NCBI GenBank assembly: GCA_958421275.1
Contig: CATZLI010000006.1
Span: 62,001 to 126,000, forward strand
Length of the DNA stretch: 64,000 nucleotides
Source: an uncultured Collinsella sp.
GTDB lineage: Bacteria > Actinomycetota > Coriobacteriia > Coriobacteriales > Coriobacteriaceae
Direction: 5' to 3'
The position numbers and the translations under genes were made by a program. Shown here in pieces: positions 17,411 through 25,183 of the stretch. A model generated the notes under the pieces. It was given only the letters and a program-made list of their open reading frames with translations. It had not been told where the DNA came from and made no database searches. How positions within the stretch are numbered: the stretch's first letter is position 1; every line of letters begins with the position of its first letter.

Positions 17411-17929
17411 ATGACGTGTAAGCTATCTGCTATCGTCGCCGTGTGTGACGATTGGGGCATTGGGTGCGAGGGCGACATGGTGGTGTCCAATCGCGCCGAT
17501 ATGCGCCATTTTGTGGCCTGCACCAAGGGCTGCCCGGTTATCATGGGACGCAAGACGCTGCTGAGTTTTCCCGGCGGGCGTCCTCTCAAGAACCGCCGCA
17601 ATATCGTGCTTACGCGCGATATGGGCTTTACCCACGAGGGCGTCGACGTGGTGCATAGCGTTGACGAAGCGCTCTCTGCGGTTGCCGATGAGCTCGTTGC
17701 CTGGGTGATCGGTGGCGGCGATGTCTATCGGCAGTTTTTGCCGTACTGCGTGGAGGCCGAGGTCACTCATAACCGCTGCGTGCATGTCGTGGACACGTAC
17801 TTTCCCGACTTGGACGCCGATCCCGCGTGGGAGATTGCGCAGCGTAGCGGGGTCGCGACGATTGCCGCCGGTGAGGGTGACGAGGGCGTCAATTATGAGT
17901 TCGTGACGTATCGTCGCATCGAGGCGTAA
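17411..17929 (+). CDS. folA: dihydrofolate reductase
   Basis: This 172-residue protein is dihydrofolate reductase, which regenerates tetrahydrofolate consumed by ThyA. It shows LSAIVAVCDDWGIGCEGDMV (family consensus AVDxxGxIG), the NADPH-binding segment VIMGRKTLLSF, the arginine-containing LKNRRNIVLTR and VIGGGDVYRQFLP. Start ATG 17411 is preferred over the GTG at 17402, which would begin directly at the thyA stop with no ribosome-binding site. It is co-transcribed with thyA and followed by a hairpin at 17974. Confidence 0.93.
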   Translation: MTCKLSAIVAVCDDWGIGCEGDMVVSNRADMRHFVACTKGCPVIMGRKTLLSFPGGRPLKNRRNIVLTRDMGFTHEGVDVVHSVDEALSAVADELVAWVIGGGDVYRQFLPYCVEAEVTHNRCVHVVDTYFPDLDADPAWEIAQRSGVATIAAGEGDEGVNYEFVTYRRIEA

Positions 17930-17973
17930 ATCGTCTGGCGTGAACGGTATCATCGGGTTGATTGAATGCATGG

Positions 17974-17999
17974 GGCGGCGCTTAGCGTCGCCTCGTTTG
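17974..17999 (+). terminator. terminator after folA
   Basis: GGCGGCGC (17974-17981) pairs with GCGTCGCC (17985-17992), loop TTA, with a short T-containing tail TCGTTTGG. The stem is strong and the tail weak. Confidence 0.5.
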
Positions 18000-18038
18000 G
18001 TATAGATGTGCTGTAAAGAAGGGTACAGGCTGGCTGCT

Positions 18039-18953
18039 ATGACTGATGCCGTTGAGGTGCTGCGAATCGATTCGCTCGAGGACGAGCGGCTCGATGCTTA
18101 CGTGCGACTGACCGAGCGTGAGCTTCGCTGCGTGCTGGAGCCGCAGAAGGGCATTTTTATCGCCGAGAGTGCCAAGGTCATCGAGCGTGCGGTTCGCGCC
18201 GGATACGAGCCGGTGAGCTTTCTTTTAGGCGAGCGCTGGCTCGACCAGATGATGCCGCTGTTTGACCAGCTTGTCGTGCGCGAGGGAGCGGGTCCGGTTC
18301 CCGTGTTCGTGGCTTCCATGGAGCTCATGGAGCAGCTGACGGGCTTTAACGTGACGCGCGGTGCGCTCGCGGCGTTTCGTCGCCCGCGGCAGATTCCGGT
18401 TGATGAGTTCTTGGGTGGCGTCGTCGAGGCGGCGGGGGAGCGCCCGGTGCGCGTGTGCGTGCTCGAGGGTATTGTCGACCACACGAACGTGGGTGCGATT
18501 TTCCGCTCGGCCGCCGCGCTCAATGTCGACGGTATTTTGGTCAGTCCGACGTGCTGCGACCCGCTGTACCGTCGCTCGGCCCGCGTGAGCATGGGCACGG
18601 TGTTTCAGGTGCCGTGGACGCGTATTGGCAGCGAGGCTCGTGTGTGGCCGCACGATGGCCTGGCGGCACTGCACGAAGCCGGTTTTTCGTGCGCTGCGAT
18701 GGCGCTGACGGACGACTCCGTTTCCCTGGACGATCCTGCGCTGCAGGAGGTTGATCGCCTGGCGATCTTTATGGGCACCGAGGGTGCCGGCCTGGGCGCC
18801 AAGACTATCGCGGGCTGCGACCGAGCCGTGCGCATTCCGATGGCGCACGGGGTCGATTCGCTCAACGTGGCCGCGGCGAGTGCCGTCGCCTTTTGGCAGC
18901 TGTGCCCGCACGTGAGCAACGAGTATCACTACCAGCCGGGGCTGTATCACTAG
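18039..18953 (+). CDS. TrmH-family (SpoU) RNA 2'-O-methyltransferase
   Basis: The 304-residue protein belongs to the SPOUT/TrmH methyltransferases, which methylate ribose 2'-OH in rRNA or tRNA. The C-terminal knot domain has the three family motifs: DHTNVGAIFRSAAAL, FMGTEGAGLG and RIPMAHGVDSLNVAAASAV. The N-terminal ~130 residues form a variable RNA-binding region with FIAESAKVIERAV, resembling the RlmB/YsgA group. The start is uncertain: ATG 18039 is favoured, and ATG 18006 is the in-frame alternative; neither has a good ribosome-binding site. The target nucleotide cannot be read from the sequence. Confidence 0.88.
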   Translation: MTDAVEVLRIDSLEDERLDAYVRLTERELRCVLEPQKGIFIAESAKVIERAVRAGYEPVSFLLGERWLDQMMPLFDQLVVREGAGPVPVFVASMELMEQLTGFNVTRGALAAFRRPRQIPVDEFLGGVVEAAGERPVRVCVLEGIVDHTNVGAIFRSAAALNVDGILVSPTCCDPLYRRSARVSMGTVFQVPWTRIGSEARVWPHDGLAALHEAGFSCAAMALTDDSVSLDDPALQEVDRLAIFMGTEGAGLGAKTIAGCDRAVRIPMAHGVDSLNVAAASAVAFWQLCPHVSNEYHYQPGLYH

Positions 18954-19009
18954 GCAGATAGTTTGCACCGGGCTCTGACTCGGGGTGTTTCGGTCGACGT
19001 CGGTCGGTG

Positions 19010-19035
19010 CTAAGCTGCTATTAGCTTAGGTCTTT
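19010..19035 (+). terminator. weak hairpin upstream of the MATE gene
   Basis: CTAAGCT (19010-19016) pairs with AGCTTAG (19023-19029), followed by GTCTTT. It could terminate the methyltransferase transcript or lie in the leader of the exporter gene. Confidence 0.35.
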
Positions 19036-19078
19036 AATTACTGTTTTGTCGGTTGACGTACGCTTTTGGGGAGGGCGT

Positions 19079-20428
19079 GTGGCTAAGAAATCTACGGCTA
19101 TCGATGTAACGCAGGGTGTTATTTGGCAGCAGCTGCTTTCGCTGTGCGTTCCCATCTTTTTTAGTTCGTTTTTTCAGCAGGCCTACACGCTTATCGGTAC
19201 CTATATCGTCGGCCAGTTTGGCGGCAAGCTCGCGCTAGGTGGCATTCAAGCCACGATGGTGCTCACCGAGCTCTGCATTGGCTTTTGCGTTGGCGTCGGC
19301 GCCGGCTGCGCGGTCATTACCGGTCAGTATTTTGGCCAGCACGATGATGAGCGACTGAGTCGTTCGGTCCATACGGCCATGACGCTCGCGCTGGTGGGCG
19401 GTATCTTTTTCTCGATTCTTGGCATAGTGTTCGTTGAGCCCATGCTGGTGCTTATGAACACGCCGCATGAACTATTGGCCGAGGGCGTGGCCTATGCTCG
19501 TTGTTATTTTGCCGCCATGGTTGCAGCGCTGCTGCTAAATATGGGAACGGCACTGCTGCGCGCCGTGGGCGACACGCGCGGGCCTGCCGTGATCATTGCC
19601 TCTGGCTGCCTGGTTAACGTGGTGCTGGATATCATTTTTGTCGCTGTGTTGCATATGGAGGCGCTGGGCTGTGGCATCGCAGTGGCGCTGACCATTTGCT
19701 CCAATGCAACGATGATCGTGTTGCGCATGATGCGCGCTCCGGGCGCATGGCGTCTTTCGCTGTCTAAGCTCGGCATCGATCGCGGTATTTGCAAGAGTAT
19801 GATCTCGTGTGGTCTGCCACTCGGTTTTCAATCGGCTGCCTATTCGATCTCGAACGTGCTGATCCAGGTGTCGGTTAATTCGTTTGGCGCCGATGTCACG
19901 ACTGCTTGGGGTCTATCTGGGCGCCTGGATGGCATTATCTGGATGGTGACCGAGGCGCTCGGCGTATCGATCACTACGTTCTCGGCGCAGAACTTTGGCG
20001 CGCGCAACTACGAGCGCATGCGCAAGGGCTACCATACGTCGCTCGTGCTGTCGTTTATGCTCATTGGTGGCCTGTCTGCCGTGCTGCTGGTGTTCTCGGG
20101 CCCGCTGTCGCGTTTGTTTGTCGACGATGCTTCGATTTCGGCGTACACCACGACCATCCTCCATTTCATTGCGCCGTTCTATGCGATTTTCTCGATTATC
20201 GAGAACGCCTCGGGTTCCATCCGCGGCGCCGGCGTGAGTCTGCAGCCTATGATGCTCACCATCTTTGGCACCGTCGTACTCAGAGTGATTTGGGTGTTTG
20301 CGATCATGCCCTTCGATCCGTCGCTCGAGCATCTACTGCTGGTCTACCCCGTAACCTGGCTCATCACCGCAACCATGTTCACCATCTACCACCACAGCGG
20401 CAACTGGCTAGGTCGCGCCACCGCCTAG
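19079..20428 (+). CDS. MATE family efflux transporter
   Basis: The 449-residue membrane protein is a multidrug and toxin extrusion (MATE) exporter of the NorM/DinF type, moving cationic compounds out in exchange for H+ or Na+. It has about 12 hydrophobic segments in two related halves. Recognisable family stretches are PIFFSSFFQQAYTLIGTYIV at the start, MGTALLRAVGDTRGPAVIIA in the first half and ENASGSIRGAGVSLQPMMLT in the second. The start is GTG 19079, with GGGAGG five bases before it. It appears to be a single-gene unit. The substrate is unknown. Confidence 0.92.
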   Translation: MAKKSTAIDVTQGVIWQQLLSLCVPIFFSSFFQQAYTLIGTYIVGQFGGKLALGGIQATMVLTELCIGFCVGVGAGCAVITGQYFGQHDDERLSRSVHTAMTLALVGGIFFSILGIVFVEPMLVLMNTPHELLAEGVAYARCYFAAMVAALLLNMGTALLRAVGDTRGPAVIIASGCLVNVVLDIIFVAVLHMEALGCGIAVALTICSNATMIVLRMMRAPGAWRLSLSKLGIDRGICKSMISCGLPLGFQSAAYSISNVLIQVSVNSFGADVTTAWGLSGRLDGIIWMVTEALGVSITTFSAQNFGARNYERMRKGYHTSLVLSFMLIGGLSAVLLVFSGPLSRLFVDDASISAYTTTILHFIAPFYAIFSIIENASGSIRGAGVSLQPMMLTIFGTVVLRVIWVFAIMPFDPSLEHLLLVYPVTWLITATMFTIYHHSGNWLGRATA

Positions 20429-20451
20429 CTCATCCGTCAGATACCCCTGAT

Positions 20452-20520
20452 AAGTTGCGGTGAAATAGTTCCTGAAAAGCCCTTGCGGACCGTCAAACAA
20501 GTACTATTCCACCGCAACTT
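20452..20520. repeat. inverted repeat, family A (AAGTTGCGGTGAAATAG)
   Basis: AAGTTGCGGTGAAATAGT (20452-20469) recurs inverted at 20503-20520 with one mismatch and a 33-nt loop. The same arm is found at 54422-54494. It sits between the convergent MATE and cobO genes and has no T-tract. Confidence 0.75.
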
Positions 20521-20557
20521 CCTTATGAGCTGTAGGTGTTGGCGGAAAACGAATCAA

Positions 20558-21043
20558 TTAGTATTCGATGCCTTGGCGGGCTAGGAGGCCTTCGTCGAAG
20601 TAGTGTTTGATGGGACGCATTTCGGTGACTAAGTCCGCGAGGTCGGCCAACGGCAGCAGCCCGCGGCCGGTGAGCACGAGTTCCGTGGTGGCGGGCTTTA
20701 TCGCGATCAGCGCTTCGACATCCTCGCGTGTCACGAAGCCGCGGCGCATGGCCTCGCCGAGTTCGTCCAAAATCAGAACGTCGACCTGTGATATCTGCTC
20801 GCATGCGAGCTCCATGATCTGTGCGGCGCAAGCCTCGGGCGTGTCGCGGTCAGCTTGTACGATGCGCAGCCCCAGGCGCGGCGCGGCATCGTGTTCGGCG
20901 CAGTGCAGTTTCTTGGCAAACTGCAGCCTAAGAACGTCGAGCCCGTAGCCCGTCGCGCGCAGCGCGAGCCCCAGCGCAGCCGTCGTCTTGCCCTTGCCGT
21001 CGCCTGTATAGATTTGAACCTTGCCGACTTCCAGTGATGCCAT
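20558..21043 (-). CDS. cobO: cob(I)alamin adenosyltransferase (CobO/BtuR type)
   Basis: This 161-residue protein matches the CobA/CobO/BtuR adenosyltransferases, which attach the 5'-deoxyadenosyl group to corrinoids to make the active coenzyme form. Seen are the P-loop GDGKGKTTAALGLALRATG at the N terminus, VLILDELGEAM and the typical C terminus YFDEGLLARQGIEY. It is a lone gene here, divergent from ftsH with 92 bp between the two starts and no corrin synthesis genes nearby, so it probably serves salvage of imported cobamides. A cobalamin riboswitch is not visible in the short upstream gap. Confidence 0.93.
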   Translation of the reverse strand: MASLEVGKVQIYTGDGKGKTTAALGLALRATGYGLDVLRLQFAKKLHCAEHDAAPRLGLRIVQADRDTPEACAAQIMELACEQISQVDVLILDELGEAMRRGFVTREDVEALIAIKPATTELVLTGRGLLPLADLADLVTEMRPIKHYFDEGLLARQGIEY

Positions 21044-21135
21044 CTCTATCCTTTCGTGCCCGGCGTCGGTTTATCGCCGGCCGGGTTGGGTATTCTAGTT
21101 AGCATTATCAACCCCAGTAGATGGAGTTCAAGCAG

Positions 21136-23028
21136 ATGGAGATGGATGACAACAAACGTAGACGGAATATGATCCTCTACGTGCTCATCGCCTTCGTCGT
21201 CTACCTCGTGCTCTCGACCGTTCTGTTCCCTAACATCGGTCACACGCAGCAGATTACGAAGACCGATTACTCGACGTTTGTCAAAGCGCTCGATAAGAAG
21301 AGTGTCGACAAGGTCGAGTACAACACGGACGATTACTCGATTTATTACACCAAGAAGGGCGAGGACGAGAACATCGCCTATAAGACGACCGGTGTGCCGA
21401 ACGATGCGGGCTTTACCGATCGCGTGCTTGAGTCTGGCGCTTCGCTGGAGTCGGTCGTTCCCGATAAAAACTCGGGTTTGATGACTTACTACCTGCTCAC
21501 ACTCATTCTTCCCATGGCGATTTTCTTCCTCATCGGTTGGTGGCTCAACCGCCGCATGAAGAAGGCTATGGGCGATGACGGCCCGTCGATGAACTTTGGC
21601 GGCGGCGGTTTTGGCGGCGGCGGACTGGGTAAGTCCGGCGCGCGCGTGATCGCCTCCAAGGACGTGGGCGTGACCTTTAAGGACGTCGCCGGCCAGGAAG
21701 AGGCCAAGGAGTCTCTCAAGGAGGTCGTCGACTTTCTGGAGAAGCCGCAGCGCTACGAGGAGATCGGCGCCAAGCTGCCGCGCGGTGCTCTCCTTGTTGG
21801 CCCTCCGGGTACCGGTAAGACCCTGCTTGCCAAGGCTGTTGCCGGCGAGGCCGGTGTTCCGTTCTTTAGCATTTCGGGCTCTGAGTTCGTTGAGATGTTT
21901 GTTGGTCGCGGCGCTGCAAAGGTTCGTGACCTGTTTAAGCAGGCCAAGGAAAAGGCCCCGTGTATCGTCTTTATCGATGAGATCGATACCATCGGTAAGA
22001 AGCGCGATGGCGGCGGCTTTAGCGGCAACGACGAGCGCGAGCAGACGCTCAATCAGTTGCTGACCGAGATGGATGGCTTCGATAACCACAAGGGTATCGT
22101 TGTCCTTGCCGCAACCAACCGCCCCGACAGTCTTGACCCGGCCCTGCTGCGTCCCGGTCGTTTTGACCGCCGCATCCCCGTCGAGTTGCCCGATCTGACC
22201 GGCCGTAAGAACATCCTCGAGCTCCACGCCAAGAGTGTGAAGACCGAGCCGCCGATCGATCTGACCGCGATTGCCCGCGCCACGCCCGGTGCCTCGGGCG
22301 CCGACCTGGCCAATATCATCAACGAGGGCGCCCTGCGTGCCGTCCGTGAGGGTCGCAAGCGTGCCACGCAGGACGATTTCGAGGAGTCGGTGGAGGTCGT
22401 CATCGCCGGACAGCAGCGTAAGTCCACGGTGCTGTCCGACCACGAGAAGCAGGTCGTTTCTTACCATGAGATCGGCCATGCCATTGTTGCCGCCCGCCAG
22501 AAGGGCTCTGCGCCGGTCACGAAGATTACCATCGTGCCGCGCACGAGCGGTGCTCTGGGCTACACCATGCAGGTCGAGGAGGATGAGCGCTTCCTGACCA
22601 CGCGTCAGGAGGTCCTGGACAAGCTCGCCGTCTATTGCGGTGGCCGTGCAGCTGAGGAGCTCATCTTTGGCGAGATGACGACCGGTGCCGCCAACGATAT
22701 CGAGCAGGCCACCAAGCTCGCCCGTAACATGGTGACGCGCTTTGGTATGTCCGATGAGTTTGGCATGATGGCGCTCGGTACCGTTCAGAATGCGTACCTC
22801 AACCAGGACACGTCGCTCACCTGTGCCCCCGGTACGGCCGAGCGCGTGGACGCGATTGTCGCCAAGCTGATCGAGGATGCGCACGACCGCGCTTTGCAGA
22901 TTCTGAAGGAGAACAAGTTTAAGCTCCACGAGCTGGCTCGTTATCTGTATAAGAAGGAGACCATCACGGGCGAGGAGTTCATGAACCTCCTCACGCGCGA
23001 GAATCCGCTGATGCCCAAGCAGCAGTAA
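21136..23028 (+). CDS. ftsH: ATP-dependent zinc metalloprotease FtsH
   Basis: FtsH is a membrane-anchored AAA+ protease that degrades misfolded membrane proteins and some regulators. It has two transmembrane segments near the N terminus (MILYVLIAFVVYLVLSTVLF and LTLILPMAIFFLIGWWL) flanking an external domain, a Gly-rich linker, Walker A GPPGTGKT, Walker B IVFIDEIDTIG, the SRH region and the zinc-binding HEIGH motif about residue 444. I place the start at ATG 21136 because GGAG lies 8 bp upstream within the preceding codons; ATG 21121 is also in frame and would add five residues. A terminator follows at 23055. Confidence 0.97.
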   Translation: MEMDDNKRRRNMILYVLIAFVVYLVLSTVLFPNIGHTQQITKTDYSTFVKALDKKSVDKVEYNTDDYSIYYTKKGEDENIAYKTTGVPNDAGFTDRVLESGASLESVVPDKNSGLMTYYLLTLILPMAIFFLIGWWLNRRMKKAMGDDGPSMNFGGGGFGGGGLGKSGARVIASKDVGVTFKDVAGQEEAKESLKEVVDFLEKPQRYEEIGAKLPRGALLVGPPGTGKTLLAKAVAGEAGVPFFSISGSEFVEMFVGRGAAKVRDLFKQAKEKAPCIVFIDEIDTIGKKRDGGGFSGNDEREQTLNQLLTEMDGFDNHKGIVVLAATNRPDSLDPALLRPGRFDRRIPVELPDLTGRKNILELHAKSVKTEPPIDLTAIARATPGASGADLANIINEGALRAVREGRKRATQDDFEESVEVVIAGQQRKSTVLSDHEKQVVSYHEIGHAIVAARQKGSAPVTKITIVPRTSGALGYTMQVEEDERFLTTRQEVLDKLAVYCGGRAAEELIFGEMTTGAANDIEQATKLARNMVTRFGMSDEFGMMALGTVQNAYLNQDTSLTCAPGTAERVDAIVAKLIEDAHDRALQILKENKFKLHELARYLYKKETITGEEFMNLLTRENPLMPKQQ

Positions 23029-23054
23029 AGCCGCGGCCGAGCCAGTAAACGCCG

Positions 23055-23096
23055 ACGCCCCATTTGAGCAGCTTTCTCAAATGGGGCGTTTTGCTT
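23055..23096 (+). terminator. terminator after ftsH
   Basis: ACGCCCCATTTGAG (23055-23068) pairs with CTCAAATGGGGCGT (23076-23089), followed by TTTGCTT. The ribosome-binding site of the next gene begins at its end, so that gene depends on read-through or an internal promoter. Confidence 0.85.
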
Positions 23097-23109
23097 GAGA
23101 GGGATGGAA

Positions 23110-23565
23110 ATGAAGATCGTGGTGAGCGCCTGCTTGATGGGCGAGAGCTGCAAGTATAATGGGCTCGACAACTATCATCGCGAGTTGGTCGAGGCCTGCG
23201 AGCGTACAGGGACCGAGGTCCTCTTGGTGTGCCCTGAGGTCTTTGGGGGCCTGCCCACGCCGCGCAAGCCGTCCGAGATTGTGAACGGCGAGGTCTGTAC
23301 CTGCGAGGGCGTGTCCGTTGACCTGGAATTTCGCCTAGGCGCCCAACGTGCGCTCGACATGTGCGAGCGGGCGGGTGGGCCGGAAGAGATCGCCGCGTGC
23401 ATCCTGCAGGACCGTAGTCCCTCGTGCGGCGCGAGCCTCATCTACGACGGAACATTCAGTGGCACCCTCACGGCGGGCAACGGCGTCTTCGTTGATTTAC
23501 TGCTCCGCCACGGTTATCGCGTGATCCCGGCTAGCGAGTTCGACCCCAGCATGCTGGAGCAATAA
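23110..23565 (+). CDS. DUF523 family protein (YbbK-like)
   Basis: The 151-residue protein is a member of DUF523. The conserved cysteines lie in SACLMGESCKYNG at the N terminus, VCPEVFGGLPTPRKPSEI, and LQDRSPSCGASLIYDG. The family is widespread and of unknown function; the paired cysteines suggest metal or thiol chemistry. Related sequences occur as the N-terminal part of YbgA-DUF523 proteins. ATG 23110 is preferred, since GAGAGG lies 7 bp before it; an in-frame ATG at 23104 is also possible. It converges on the dehydrogenase gene at 23614 with a shared bidirectional terminator. Confidence 0.85.
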   Translation: MKIVVSACLMGESCKYNGLDNYHRELVEACERTGTEVLLVCPEVFGGLPTPRKPSEIVNGEVCTCEGVSVDLEFRLGAQRALDMCERAGGPEEIAACILQDRSPSCGASLIYDGTFSGTLTAGNGVFVDLLLRHGYRVIPASEFDPSMLEQ

Positions 23566-23604
23566 AAAACCACCACAAAGGTGCGGCTCCCTTGTGGTGG
23601 TTTT
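23566..23604. terminator. bidirectional terminator, repeat family B
   Basis: AAAACCACCACAA (23566-23578) pairs with TTGTGGTGGTTTT (23592-23604). A-rich and T-rich flanks on both sides suit termination of both convergent genes. The arm sequence recurs at 31357-31399. Confidence 0.75.
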
Positions 23605-23613
23605 GGCCTGGGT

Positions 23614-24696
23614 CTAGAGCGTGTGGCCGTAGGCGTTGGCGGCCTTGATGGCGGCGGCGAATTTTTCGTCGGTGAAGGGCTCCGGGTTGCCTTGCTTCCA
23701 CTCGTTGGTGGCGTGCGCGTGCTCGCACAGGGCAGGGATATCGGTCTCGGAAAGCCCGACCTGCTCAAGCGTTACGGGCAGCCCCATCTGCTTGTTGAAG
23801 TCAGCATAGCGCTTAAGGTTCTCGGTGTCGCCCGTGTAGGCGAACAACACCAGCACGCCCAGGCTTACGACTTCGCCGTGCAGGTAGGTGCCCTCACGCG
23901 GAATGCTGCAGGTGGCGTTGTAGAACGCGTGCGCCACGCTCGAGTTGTAGTAGTAATCGTTCTGGTTGGTCAGGTTCGAGACATAGCCCGTGTTGACCAC
24001 GATGTCGAGCGCGATCTGCTTGACGGCCTCGCTCGACAGATTCTGACGAACGTCCTCAAGACCCTGAACACCGTAGGTAAACAGCGGCTCGGAACAGGTG
24101 TGGGCAAGAGCCAGGCCAAGGCCGGCGGTGTGCTCCAGGTCGCCGGCGCTCGTGGCGTACTCGACTTCGGGCTGCTTGGACAGGGCGTCGCCCACGCCGG
24201 CCCAGAAGTACTCCGCCGGAGCCTCGGCGATGATCTTGGGATTGATGAAGATGTGCGCCGGTCGGTTGGGGTACGAATAGCCCTCGAGCGATCCATCGTC
24301 GTTGTAGACGACGGCAATGGCGGTTGCGGCGGAACAGTTAGAGCAAATCGTCGGCACCGTAAAGACAATCTTCTTGAGCTCGATTGCCGCTGTCTTGACG
24401 GTGTCGAGTGCCTTGCCGCCGCCACAGGCGATAAGCACGTCTGCCTGCTGGCAAGCGGGGGAGTTCACGACCTTGGCGATATTGGCGCGCGTACTGTTGG
24501 TGCCGTAGACGCGCGTCTCCAGAATCTCGACGTCGGTACCTTCAAGCGCCGCCTCGATGCCCGGCAGCGCCGCAGCTAGGGCTCGCTTGCCACCAATGAT
24601 GGCGACTTTCTTCGCGCCGTACTCCGCCAGTGCGGCGGGCAGCTCGGTAAAGCAATCCTCGCCGACGGTGTAGTCGCTCATTCCGATTGTGCGCAT
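23614..24696 (-). CDS. iron-containing alcohol dehydrogenase family protein (GldA-like)
   Basis: The 360-residue protein has the fold of group III, metal-dependent dehydrogenases near glycerol dehydrogenase. Residues 30-110 give the NAD-binding region with VLIACGGGKALDTVKTAA (GGG-x-x-x-D pattern). TVPTICSNCSAATAIAVVY follows, and the metal-ligand region includes GVGDALSKQPEVEY and later YLHGEVVSLGVLVLF, which supplies the conserved His-Gly-Glu. Start ATG 24696 has AAGAAGG upstream. It stands alone between ftsH/DUF523 and the ileS leader. The substrate is uncertain: glycerol, hydroxyacetone or another polyol are all possible. Confidence 0.8.
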   Translation of the reverse strand: MRTIGMSDYTVGEDCFTELPAALAEYGAKKVAIIGGKRALAAALPGIEAALEGTDVEILETRVYGTNSTRANIAKVVNSPACQQADVLIACGGGKALDTVKTAAIELKKIVFTVPTICSNCSAATAIAVVYNDDGSLEGYSYPNRPAHIFINPKIIAEAPAEYFWAGVGDALSKQPEVEYATSAGDLEHTAGLGLALAHTCSEPLFTYGVQGLEDVRQNLSSEAVKQIALDIVVNTGYVSNLTNQNDYYYNSSVAHAFYNATCSIPREGTYLHGEVVSLGVLVLFAYTGDTENLKRYADFNKQMGLPVTLEQVGLSETDIPALCEHAHATNEWKQGNPEPFTDEKFAAAIKAANAYGHTL

Positions 24697-24840
24697 GGCA
24701 GCCTTCTTTCGTTAGTTAAAGTGCTTTCAGGTATTTTGCTCCTAGAGAAGGCTAACGACCACGAGAAATTTCTTACGTATGAAACCAGTGTTGAGGGTTT
24801 TTCGCCGGCGCGGAACGTGCTAGCATACTCCGCATAAGCG

Positions 24841-25140
24841 TTGATGGGGACGAGTAGTCGGCCGTCCGCATGCCACAGAGAGCGGGGAGCGCTGAGAACC
24901 CGTGCATGCGACCGATGAAAATCACCCCGGAGCTGCGGTCCCAACGGACGTGCCGCGCAGGCACGTCTTAGTAGATATCGCCGAGATGGTCGTCGATACA
25001 GGCCAGCCGAGTAACGGATGCGAGCGCGCGAATACGCGGGCGAGGGCATCTAAGCTGGGTGGTTAAACGAAGAGCTTTTGCGGGCATACAGCCCGTTTTT
25101 GTGGCGCTTCGTCCCAGCTTGTAGGGACGGGCGCTTTTTT
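24841..25140 (+). promoter_or_regulatory. T-box riboswitch (isoleucine) upstream of ileS
   Basis: The leader shows T-box parts in order: GACGAGTAGT near 24849 (base of stem I), AGAGAGCGGGG...GCTGAGAACCCG at 24878-24902 (distal stem I), a specifier loop with ATC at 24921-24923 (isoleucine), and the T-box core TGGGTGGTTAAACG at 25056-25069, in which TGGT can pair with the ACCA end of uncharged tRNA-Ile. Two T-tailed hairpins follow (25081-25100 and 25104-25140). AAGCTGGG (25052-25059) is complementary to CCCAGCTT (25113-25120), giving an antiterminator that competes with the second terminator. Uncharged tRNA-Ile should allow read-through into ileS. Confidence 0.9.
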
Positions 25141-25183
25141 GGTGCCCAACGGGCGTGCGCGCCCACGACATGAAAGGGGTACC

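Noticed and set aside
20429..20557. The family A repeat as the terminator of the MATE gene
   Set aside because: Arms are separated by a 33-nt loop and no T-tract follows, so intrinsic termination is unlikely; it is listed as a repeat.
21044..21135. A cobalamin riboswitch upstream of cobO
   Set aside because: The divergent gap to ftsH is only about 92 bp and lacks a B12-box-like conserved core.
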